Shown here: positions 1-5,785 of the stretch, in pieces | Layout of the letters: every line of letters starts with the position of its first letter | Position numbering within the stretch: the first letter of the stretch is position 1 | Made by a program: the position numbers and the translations under genes | The notes under the pieces: model-generated | Databases searched by the model: none | What the model saw: the letters and a program-made list of their open reading frames with translations, nothing else | Told to the model about the DNA's origin: nothing | NCBI GenBank assembly: GCA_937914965.1 | Contig: CALGIY010000296.1 | Location: 1 to 9,885 of the forward strand | DNA: 9,885 nucleotides | Direction: 5' to 3' | Source: an uncultured Thermoanaerobacteraceae bacterium | GTDB lineage: Bacteria; Bacillota; DSM-12270; Thermacetogeniales; Thermacetogeniaceae

Positions 1-1962
1 GAAAATGCCCCGCACCCCAAGTGTATAGGGTTTGGAACTGGTACAAAACTCGAAATTGTAGGTACCAGAAGCACTCATATCTGCTGTGGTTTCCATCTCG
101 ATGGCCGCCTGCCCCTCATACTGCACTTTGGTGCAGATCCCAAGAAGGGCGGAAACCGCATCAAAGAGACGGCCGCAGCTAGATGTCAAAACTGTATTAA
201 ATCTATTCTCCAACTGCCTCACCAGCACCTGCTGCTCTTCCTTGGATAGTTCCGGCAGGTACCTTTGGGCAGCCATTAACCCAGCATCACCAAAAAGCTC
301 ATAAAGATATGTAAAAGCCATCCTTGATGGCCGTTTAATTGTGATCTCTCCTGGCAGCGGCAGATAGGAAAGGTGGGCCGTCCGTTCCAGGTGTGCCGGG
401 GTCCCGGCAAAAAACTCAAACCCCCAAATGGCCCCATCAAGCCCGTAGCCTGTACCGTCGCAGACCACTCCCAGGGCAGGCCCGGTCATCTGGTTTTCCG
501 CCAGGCAGCTGGCCATATGGGCCTGGTGGTGCTGGACACCAACCTTGCGCAGCCCTTTGAGCCCCTTGGCCCAGCGAGTAGCCATATAATCCGGGTGCAG
601 ATCGTAAACCACAATCTCCGGCTTTACATCCAGCATCGTTTCAAAGCGGGGGATGGTATATAAAAACTGCTGGTAATTCCCGTAGTGGTTGATATCACCC
701 AGATGCTGGCTTAAATAAGCGCCCCTTCCCTTGGTCATGCAGAAGGTGCTTTTCAAATCCCCACCGCAGCCCAGCATCACCGCAGGAGGATCCACAGATA
801 AACTCACCGGTAGAGGCACATAACCCCGGGCTCGGCGGCAGATCTGGGTCTCTCTACCCACAACAGCTGCCACCGAGTCATCACAGCGGTTATAGATCTT
901 CCGGTTGTGCAGCAGGAAGTAATCAGCAATACCTTTCAATTTTTTCAAAGCTTCATCATTATCGATGATCAGGGGATCATCACTGATATTGGCGCTGGTC
1001 ATCACCAGGGCATCCAGTCCCTGATCAAAAAGGAGATGATGCAAAGGAGTATACGGAAACATCACCCCTAATGTGGCAATTCCCGGAGCAAGCTCCGTCG
1101 GAAGGTCATCCAGATGGCGCCGCTTAAGGATCACAATGGGATGTGCCGGGCTCTCCAGCAGTTCTGCCTCCTCTAAAGAAATATGGCAGTATCTCCGGGC
1201 CACATCGATGTCCTTGCACATCACAGCAAAAGGCTTGAACTCCCTAATTTTACGGTGCCTTAAAGCTGCCACCGGCTCTCTATTGGTGGCATCACAGACC
1301 AGGTGGTACCCCCCCAGGCCTTTGACTGCCAGGATCTTTCCCTCTTTCAAAAACTCATGCCCGAGCCCTGGATAGACATTCCCCTCTAGATCGCGCAAGG
1401 TCGTATGGGGCCCACATTCAGGACAGCAGTTGGGTTGGGCATGAAAGCGCCTGAACATAGGGTCATCAAACTCATGGGCGCACTCCGGACACATGGGAAA
1501 GTCCCGCATAGTGGTCTTCTCCCGATCGTAGGGAACATCCATAATAATGGTAAAGCGGGGGCCGCAGTTGGTGCAGTTGGTAAAGGGGTAGTGGTAGCGG
1601 TGGTCATGTGGATCCATAATCTCCCGGTAGCAGTCCTCACAGGTACTCACATCTGGGGAGATGATCACATCCTTGTGATCGCTCTTCTCGCTGTGTTTAA
1701 TAAAGAAGTGATCAAACCCCTGCAGTTCCCGGGGCTTAATGTCATGTTTGACGATCATGGCCAGTTTGGGTGGATGATCGAGGATCTCCTGGTAAAAGGC
1801 ATCGACCGTCTCTTCCGGAGCCTCAGCCCAGATGGTCACACCCTCCGAAGAGTTCAAAACCCAACCCTTGATCCCGTATTCATGGGCAAGACGAAATACT
1901 GTAGGGCGAAACCCTACCCCCTGAACCACCCCTTCAATCCTGATCTCCCGGGCAACTACCAT
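1..1962 (-). CDS. hypF: Carbamoyltransferase HypF, [NiFe]-hydrogenase maturation (3' end cut by window)
   Basis: HypF uses carbamoyl phosphate and ATP to carbamoylate the C-terminal cysteine of HypE, the first step in making the CN ligands of the [NiFe]-hydrogenase active site; it acts in the cytoplasm. I checked the reverse complement codon by codon: 654 residues are open with no stop. Domains in order: acylphosphatase-like (about 1-90, GVGFRP at 15-20 with Arg19, and Asn37); two zinc fingers, C108-x2-C111-x18-C130-x2-C133 and C158-x2-C161-x18-C180-x2-C183; a YrdC-like domain (about 195-385, GLGGYHL, KPFAVM, TSANIS); and a Kae1-like domain from about 395 (SQHLGD, HHQAH at 478-482, DGTGYG at 502-507). 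Family members are about 750 residues, so roughly 100 C-terminal residues lie beyond position 1. ATG 1962 is preferred over in-frame ATGs at 1977 and 1989 because it has a GGGGG ribosome site 8 nt upstream and opens directly on the acylphosphatase strand. No other hyp gene is in the window. Confidence 0.96.
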   Translation of the reverse strand, partial: MVVAREIRIEGVVQGVGFRPTVFRLAHEYGIKGWVLNSSEGVTIWAEAPEETVDAFYQEILDHPPKLAMIVKHDIKPRELQGFDHFFIKHSEKSDHKDVIISPDVSTCEDCYREIMDPHDHRYHYPFTNCTNCGPRFTIIMDVPYDREKTTMRDFPMCPECAHEFDDPMFRRFHAQPNCCPECGPHTTLRDLEGNVYPGLGHEFLKEGKILAVKGLGGYHLVCDATNREPVAALRHRKIREFKPFAVMCKDIDVARRYCHISLEEAELLESPAHPIVILKRRHLDDLPTELAPGIATLGVMFPYTPLHHLLFDQGLDALVMTSANISDDPLIIDNDEALKKLKGIADYFLLHNRKIYNRCDDSVAAVVGRETQICRRARGYVPLPVSLSVDPPAVMLGCGGDLKSTFCMTKGRGAYLSQHLGDINHYGNYQQFLYTIPRFETMLDVKPEIVVYDLHPDYMATRWAKGLKGLRKVGVQHHQAHMASCLAENQMTGPALGVVCDGTGYGLDGAIWGFEFFAGTPAHLERTAHLSYLPLPGEITIKRPSRMAFTYLYELFGDAGLMAAQRYLPELSKEEQQVLVRQLENRFNTVLTSSCGRLFDAVSALLGICTKVQYEGQAAIEMETTADMSASGTYNFEFCTSSKPYTLGVRGIF

Positions 1963-1970
1963 GCCAACAT

Positions 1971-1975
1971 CCCCC
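1971..1975 (-). promoter_or_regulatory. Ribosome binding site deciding the hypF start
   Basis: GGGGG on the minus strand lies 8 nt upstream of ATG 1962. The two further in-frame ATGs (1977, 1989) have no comparable G/A-rich site. If the promoter at 2000-2028 is used, ATG 1989 would lie only about 4 nt from the transcript end, which also favours 1962. The neighbouring mntA uses a very similar AAGGGGG site with the same 8-nt spacing. Confidence 0.55.
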
Positions 1976-1999
1976 ATCTGTATATGCATGACTAGTTTT

Positions 2000-2028
2000 A
2001 TTTTAACACTACGAGAAAGGGGTGTAAA
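2000..2028 (-). promoter_or_regulatory. Candidate sigma-70 type promoter for hypF
   Basis: On the minus strand, TTTACA (2028-2023) is followed after exactly 17 nt by TAAAAT (2005-2000). Each hexamer matches the consensus at five of six positions. The predicted transcript start is near 1993, giving a leader of about 30 nt before ATG 1962. It lies back to back with the mntA promoter. This is seen in the sequence; activity is inferred. Confidence 0.5.
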
Positions 2029-2058
2029 ACTGGTTCGATAGGAATGCAACCTTTCTCC

Positions 2059-2087
2059 TTGCTACCAATACCTGGTTATTATATAAT
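2059..2087 (+). promoter_or_regulatory. Candidate sigma-70 type promoter for mntA-hepT
   Basis: TTGCTA (2059-2064) and a perfect TATAAT (2082-2087) are separated by 17 nt. Predicted transcription starts near 2094, leaving an 18-nt leader that contains AAGGGGG (2097-2103), 8 nt before the mntA ATG. A short inverted repeat, ACCA-N5-TGGT, lies in the spacer (2064-2076). Toxin-antitoxin promoters are often autorepressed, but this repeat is too short to call an operator. Confidence 0.6.
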
Positions 2088-2111
2088 TATTCTGACAAGG
2101 GGGCTTGGAAC

Positions 2112-2393
2112 ATGGATATTAACGAAATCAGGAATACTATTCGCCCTATACTAAAAAAGCATGATGTACGACGAGCATCAATTTTTGGATCATGGGCGCG
2201 CCATGAAGAAAAAGAAAATAGTGATTTGGACATCATTATAGAGTTTCAGGGGAAGAAAACACTGCTAGATCTTGCTGCACTGAAGATGGATCTCGAAGAC
2301 ACCTTAAATAGAGATATTGATGTAATCACTTACAGGAGCCTCAATTCCAAAATTCGTGACCGGGTCATTAAAGAACAGGTAGCAATATTATGA
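2112..2393 (+). CDS. mntA: MntA-type minimal nucleotidyltransferase antitoxin
   Basis: A 93-residue minimal nucleotidyltransferase (MNT fold). In characterised MntA/HepT systems this protein neutralises its HEPN partner by transferring AMP from ATP onto a tyrosine of the toxin, so the antitoxin acts as an enzyme in the cytoplasm. The signature is clear: GSWAR at 26-30, then S37-D38-L39-D40 supplying two metal-binding aspartates, and a third candidate acidic residue at D70 in DIDVIT. Length matches the family. The ATG has AAGGGGG 8 nt upstream. The stop overlaps the hepT start by 4 nt (ATGA), so the pair is probably translationally coupled. Base composition is visibly more AT-rich than hypF or the glucan genes, compatible with horizontal acquisition. 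All catalytic residues look intact, so I expect a working antitoxin. Confidence 0.9.
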   Translation: MDINEIRNTIRPILKKHDVRRASIFGSWARHEEKENSDLDIIIEFQGKKTLLDLAALKMDLEDTLNRDIDVITYRSLNSKIRDRVIKEQVAIL

Positions 2394-2722
2394 GCAAAGA
2401 CTCCCTCGTTTTTATTGAACATATTCTTGAAAGTATTACATTCATCGAGAAATACACCTCTGAAATTACCAGAAAATCCTTTTTTGACTCTCCTCAACTT
2501 CAGGACGCAGTGATTAGGAGATTAGAGATAATTGGTGAGGCGGTTAAGAATATTCCTGAGGACATTCGAAACAAAAAACCAGATGTGCCTTGGCGCCAGA
2601 TAGCAGGAATGCGAGATATTCTAATTCACGAATATTTCGGGGTTGATCTAGAACTGGTTTGGGAAACAGTTCAAATTTCGCTACCATATTTAAAGATGCA
2701 ACTAAATGATATATTGAGGTAA
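2390..2722 (+). CDS. hepT: HepT-type HEPN ribonuclease toxin (DUF86)
   Basis: A 110-residue all-helical HEPN protein of the DUF86/HepT family. Family members are metal-independent RNases, often dimeric, that cleave RNA (tRNA in some cases) and arrest growth when free of MntA. The catalytic R-x4-H-x-Y motif is complete: R75-DILI-H80-E-Y82 in [13 protein letters not shown]82 corresponds to the tyrosine AMPylated by MntA in studied systems. The conserved helix [14 protein letters not shown] is at 43-56. The gene starts inside the last codons of mntA (ATGA overlap), as is usual for these pairs. No intrinsic terminator follows; instead there is a G-free tract and then a palindrome before the convergent GH15 gene. 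The toxin appears active rather than decayed, since motif and length are both intact. Its RNA target cannot be read from the sequence. Confidence 0.91.
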   Translation: MSKDSLVFIEHILESITFIEKYTSEITRKSFFDSPQLQDAVIRRLEIIGEAVKNIPEDIRNKKPDVPWRQIAGMRDILIHEYFGVDLELVWETVQISLPYLKMQLNDILR

Positions 2723-2791
2723 ACAAACCATCAAATCACCAATCACAATCACCAACCACTAAAAATATTCATTATTACCACCTATCAACCT
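2720..2791 (+). promoter_or_regulatory. 72-nt G-free, C-containing tract; possible Rho loading site behind hepT
   Basis: From the last base of the hepT stop region to position 2791 there is no G on the plus strand, while C makes up 23 of 72 bases. Its first half contains short iterations of AATCACC/AATCACA/ATCACC (2734-2755). Unstructured, C-containing, G-poor RNA is the hallmark of Rho utilisation sites, and no U-tract hairpin is available to end mntA-hepT. The Rho role is inference; the composition is directly visible. Confidence 0.4.
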
Positions 2792-2816
2792 GATCCTTCC
2801 GAATGGATTCAAATAC

Positions 2817-2847
2817 CGGGGTCAGGCTTGCTGCAAACCTGACCCCG
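2817..2847. repeat. 31-nt near-perfect palindrome at the GH15 3' end
   Basis: CGGGGTCAGG (2817-2826) pairs with CCTGACCCCG (2838-2847), and the interior continues the symmetry with TTGC (2828-2831) and GCAA (2833-2836) around the central T2832. Fourteen of fifteen positions pair; only C2827/A2837 mismatch. No T-run follows on either strand, so it is not a standard intrinsic terminator. Read on the minus strand it supplies the last eight codons (in part) and the TGA stop of the GH15 gene. GGGGTCAGG/CCTGACCCC palindromes resemble dispersed REP-like units known from many bacterial genomes; only one copy is in this window, so the repeat class is an inference. Confidence 0.75.
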
Positions 2848-4816
2848 TCTGTAATGTCTGCCACTTTTCTATATAATTAGCAACTGCCATGACAAAGGTG
2901 CTGTGCGACCAGGTGAGGGGAGCAACAGACAATGGTTCACCAGAGTATGGATGCAGCTGCTCGGGAAGTACCCCGCTTTCCATGGTGTGATCCGCTGCCC
3001 ACTCTAGAAGCGACCTGGCATAATCCAGTTCCTCTTTCACCTTAGCCTTAGCAATGTACCACTCTGCAAGCCAGAGGGTCGTTATAATCCAGGGGCTCCC
3101 CGGGACATTTTCGATGTCCTCACTCATCCTGTAATACCAGTCCCCGGTATAGCGAGCCAGTCCCCCTACCCAGGTGTTGACCCGAAGACCATCTTGTACC
3201 GCATTCATGGTCCGTACTATCCGGGGATCGTCAGCCGCAAAAGCACCAAAGGTGAAAAGCCCGAAGAGGCTGGAATCCAAGGTAAAGTCAGATACAAGCT
3301 CAACCTTTGAATTCCGCCTGCGGTAATAAATCCCCCGCAGGAAGCGCCCGAGTTTTTCATTATAAAGATAGCGCTCCATACCTGAGCGCACCTCCTCAGC
3401 ACCTTTACGGTATTGTTCTGCACTTTGGGTGTCGCCGAAGAGGTTCGCGAAGTTTGCAGCAGCCATTAGACCCGCATAAACAGATGCCGAAGTAAAGCTG
3501 AAAACACCCTGGCGCTCCTCCCAGAGATCATAACTGGAGAGGGGAAGCCCAGTATTGGAATCCCGGAATTGAAGCAGGAAATTACCGATCTTTTGGACCA
3601 GGTCCCTGTAAAGTGGCGCTATTTTTTCATAATCCCGGTAACGCTGGTAGTGGAGCCAGAGCGTATAACTGATCAAGGCTGTTTCATCCTCCTGGATGGG
3701 AAGCTGTTCTGCACCATCCAGAGATAAAGGATACCAGCTGGACCCCGGGCTACCGTCGGCATTGTACCTCTGCAGGTTAAAACCACCATCAGTGAGCATC
3801 TGAGCGGATAAACGGAAAAAGCTTAACGGCATCTCCGGAAAACCCACCTGATCCAAGGATGCAGCAACATGTGCCGCATCCCGCGGCCAAATGTAGCTGT
3901 AGTGATCCCGGGCAGTAGCCAGGATATCGCTGTCCGTTGCCGCCAGGATGGCGCCGTTATTATCGCACTGAGTTCTGATAATCAGCAAGCTCTGTTTAAA
4001 AAGGCTGGCTACCTTTTCCGGAAGATCTCCAAAAATCCAGTCATGCCTGTTCACCCAGTTTCGCCAGTATTCCCTTGTTTCCTGAAGGAGGTAGCCAGGC
4101 CCCTGATCTCTCACCAGATTATCTAGCTCACGAACAGCGTTGATTCGATCCCCTAAAGCCATCCAGTACCAGAGGTTTTCCTCCTCTTTGGCCTCCAGGT
4201 GCATCTCAAAACTGATGGTGCTGTCTACAGAACCATGGTCGATGGGATTTCCCCCTAACCAGCCATCTTCTGCATCTCGCCAGGTCCCTTCAGCCCCCCG
4301 AAACCGTTTGCGGCCTGTAGCATACTGGAAAATCCCCTTGCCCTGTGTTGTTCCATTGGCCAGTACATAGATGTTCCGTTTATAATGGCAGATCCCCTGG
4401 GATATGGGGTCAAAGAGAGCGGTATCCCCAATATTATTTCCACCAAGGGAAAAATCATGAGTGAAAAAAATCCTTATCCGACGCGGCCAGTTTCTCAAAT
4501 TTCTGACGGTTATCTGCCGGAAAAACAGGTTGTAAGAACTGTGTACACCATCACTGATCTGTACATCGAGACCCATGCTTTCATTCCGGGCCTGTACAAG
4601 GGTTACCAAACTATCCTTTTGGTAACCCAGTTTTTTTTGCCAGCCATCCTCCCCGAACCAGGCAAAACTGCCTTCTTCCCAAAAACCGATACCGCATTTC
4701 TGCCCTGCTATATGATTATCCAAACCCACAACAGGATCGAAAAGGTCCCGCATATTAAGGTTGCTGTCAAAATTAATCAACAAATTACCATTTCCCAGTA
4801 CCAGTGCTCTCGGCAT
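2822..4816 (-). CDS. Intracellular GH15 glucoamylase-type glycoside hydrolase
   Basis: A 664-residue GH15 enzyme. The family removes beta-glucose from non-reducing ends of alpha-glucans with inversion; some bacterial members act on trehalose, so the exact substrate is open. Residues 1-250 form the N-terminal beta-sandwich typical of prokaryotic members, and about 265-650 the (alpha/alpha)6 barrel. Visible motifs: YIWPRDAA (308-315); SYDLWEERQGVFSFTSAS with the likely acid Glu at 433 or 434; and SGVLPEQ with the likely base Glu619, followed by PLTWSHSTF. There is no signal peptide, so it should act in the cytoplasm on glycogen or maltodextrins. ATG 4816 has GGGAG 9 nt upstream, and MPRALVLGNGNLLINFD is the usual family N-terminus. 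The final residues (TGSGLQQA and stop) come from a palindromic element. It is divergent from the DUF4912-branching enzyme operon, which supports a joint role in alpha-glucan turnover. Confidence 0.92.
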   Translation of the reverse strand: MPRALVLGNGNLLINFDSNLNMRDLFDPVVGLDNHIAGQKCGIGFWEEGSFAWFGEDGWQKKLGYQKDSLVTLVQARNESMGLDVQISDGVHSSYNLFFRQITVRNLRNWPRRIRIFFTHDFSLGGNNIGDTALFDPISQGICHYKRNIYVLANGTTQGKGIFQYATGRKRFRGAEGTWRDAEDGWLGGNPIDHGSVDSTISFEMHLEAKEEENLWYWMALGDRINAVRELDNLVRDQGPGYLLQETREYWRNWVNRHDWIFGDLPEKVASLFKQSLLIIRTQCDNNGAILAATDSDILATARDHYSYIWPRDAAHVAASLDQVGFPEMPLSFFRLSAQMLTDGGFNLQRYNADGSPGSSWYPLSLDGAEQLPIQEDETALISYTLWLHYQRYRDYEKIAPLYRDLVQKIGNFLLQFRDSNTGLPLSSYDLWEERQGVFSFTSASVYAGLMAAANFANLFGDTQSAEQYRKGAEEVRSGMERYLYNEKLGRFLRGIYYRRRNSKVELVSDFTLDSSLFGLFTFGAFAADDPRIVRTMNAVQDGLRVNTWVGGLARYTGDWYYRMSEDIENVPGSPWIITTLWLAEWYIAKAKVKEELDYARSLLEWAADHTMESGVLPEQLHPYSGEPLSVAPLTWSHSTFVMAVANYIEKWQTLQTGSGLQQA

Positions 4817-4985
4817 CCAAAAATTCTCCCATCTTGTAAAATCATGATAAATAAACTATTTGGCATTGGACATAATACAGGGGAACTACTTTTTCCATTC
4901 AATTATTCATTTTTTCCCGAAAACAACAAAATTAATCTTGATCTGTTCGCAGGTCGCGACACCCGAAAAAGGAGGGAGTCATTAG
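4817..4985. other. Divergent intergenic region between GH15 and the DUF4912-GH57 operon
   Basis: This 169-bp AT-rich region must hold promoters for both directions. For GH15 the best candidate on the minus strand is TATTAT (4877-4872) with TTGAAT (4902-4897), but the spacing is 19 nt, longer than ideal. For the plus strand I see TTGGCA (4860-4865) without a convincing -10 at the right distance. CCCGAAAA occurs twice (4917-4924 and 4962-4969). No RNA gene or riboswitch-like structure is apparent. Confidence 0.4.
4971..4976 (+). promoter_or_regulatory. Ribosome binding site supporting the GTG start at 4986
   Basis: GGAGGG lies 9 nt upstream of GTG 4986. It is the strongest Shine-Dalgarno match in the window and fixes a GTG start, which gives a protein beginning with the hydrophobic anchor. 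The next in-frame ATG would cut off that membrane segment. Confidence 0.8.
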
Positions 4986-5762
4986 GTGGCCTTATGGGAG
5001 CTTTCTCTTTTATTACTAGCAATTTTAGTTGTAGGAGGTCTAGTCTGGATGTCTCAAAAAAGTTTTTCCGGAGGGCTCCCCCACCGGAAAAAAGGCAGTA
5101 CTGCCCACAGAACTACCGGAAACCGCCAATCCGCCCAGCAATCAGAGGATATGGAGGCAGCAGAGGAGGTGATACCCCCTCTTCACACCTCTCCGGAAGA
5201 AAAAACCGAAGAGCATACTACCGTCAAATATCATGAGTCCCCGCAAATCCCATTGACATACGGGGATACAAGAATCGTTGCTGTGGCCCGTGACCCTTAT
5301 TGGCTCTTTGTTTATTGGGAAATCAATGAAACAACGAAAGAAGATGTCCGCAGGCGCCACGGACCCAATGCTTGGGAGTCCGCCCGTCCTGTACTCAAGG
5401 TTTATGATACAACCAATCTGTATTTTTTTGACTCTCGTGACGCTGTAGAAATTCAGATCAACGATTTTGCTAATAACTGGTACATTCACACCGCTCAACC
5501 TAACCATACCTATATTATTGAACTTGGCCGCATCTTGACTGATGGAACCTATATATTTATCGCCCGCTCCAATATGGTGACCACCCCGCGAGATGATATT
5601 TCAGAAATTGTCGATCTGGAGTGGCTTACCCCAACAGAATATGAAAAAAGATTCTATAGGAAATATGGAGTAGATATATATGGTTCCCCAAGCTTTGTTG
5701 AAGGCATGGCAGAACATATCAAAAAAGAAGAAGAAAACATCAGTTCTCCGCTGAACTGGTAA
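4986..5762 (+). CDS. DUF4912 domain protein with N-terminal membrane anchor
   Basis: A 258-residue protein of unknown biochemical function. Residues 2-22 form one transmembrane helix (ALWELSLLLLAILVVGGLVWM). A basic, then acidic and proline-containing linker runs to about 85. The DUF4912 domain covers about 90-235 and shows its conserved strand VARDPYWLFVYWEI (100-113), which resembles Ig-like or carbohydrate-associated beta folds. The C-terminus is charged (KKEEE). Short basic residues follow the helix (HRKK), favouring a cytoplasmic globular domain by the positive-inside rule. The start is GTG with GGAGGG 9 nt upstream. The branching enzyme begins 23 nt downstream of the stop, and no terminator lies between them, so they form an operon. 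A role in tethering or binding alpha-glucan or its enzymes at the membrane is my inference from this neighbourhood, not an established function. Confidence 0.85.
   Translation: MALWELSLLLLAILVVGGLVWMSQKSFSGGLPHRKKGSTAHRTTGNRQSAQQSEDMEAAEEVIPPLHTSPEEKTEEHTTVKYHESPQIPLTYGDTRIVAVARDPYWLFVYWEINETTKEDVRRRHGPNAWESARPVLKVYDTTNLYFFDSRDAVEIQINDFANNWYIHTAQPNHTYIIELGRILTDGTYIFIARSNMVTTPRDDISEIVDLEWLTPTEYEKRFYRKYGVDIYGSPSFVEGMAEHIKKEEENISSPLNW
5063..5105 (+). repeat. Cluster of inverted repeats in the DUF4912 linker codons
   Basis: TTTTTCCGG (5063-5071) and CCGGAAAAA (5084-5092) form a 9-bp stem around a 12-nt loop. GGCAGTACTGCC (5094-5105) is a perfect 12-bp palindrome directly after it. Both fall in codons for the low-complexity linker just after the membrane helix. 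They could fold in the mRNA early in translation, or be chance in a loosely constrained segment. Confidence 0.45.
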
Positions 5763-5785
5763 ATATAACTGGAAGGGACGACAAG

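Noticed and set aside
1901..1917. GTAGGG-CGAAA-CCCTAC hairpin near the hypF start
   Set aside because: It falls on codons of the conserved GVGFRPT motif, so the symmetry is best explained by coding constraint.
1..1989. Possible frameshift or pseudogene in hypF, since no start-to-stop frame closes inside the window
   Set aside because: Codon-by-codon reading shows one continuous frame; it only lacks a stop because the gene runs past position 1.
86..1995. Several plus-strand open frames across positions 86-1995, the longest 196 codons
   Set aside because: All are antisense to hypF, whose 654 codons are uninterrupted and carry every family motif. None has a recognisable domain.
2734..2760. AATCACC-type iterations considered as a CRISPR or tandem repeat array
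   Set aside because: Units are only 6-7 nt, imperfect and without spacers.
4953..4960. GTCGCGAC palindrome upstream of the DUF4912 gene as an operator
   Set aside because: Eight bases is too short and there is no second copy or clear promoter beside it.
4385..5236. A 283-codon plus-strand open frame spanning the GH15 start, the intergenic region and the DUF4912 start
   Set aside because: It is antisense to GH15 and out of frame with DUF4912; the product has no domain, and both overlapped genes have strong family evidence.
5142..5507. A 121-codon minus-strand open frame inside the DUF4912 gene
   Set aside because: It is a shadow of the coding strand with no ribosome site or recognisable protein features.
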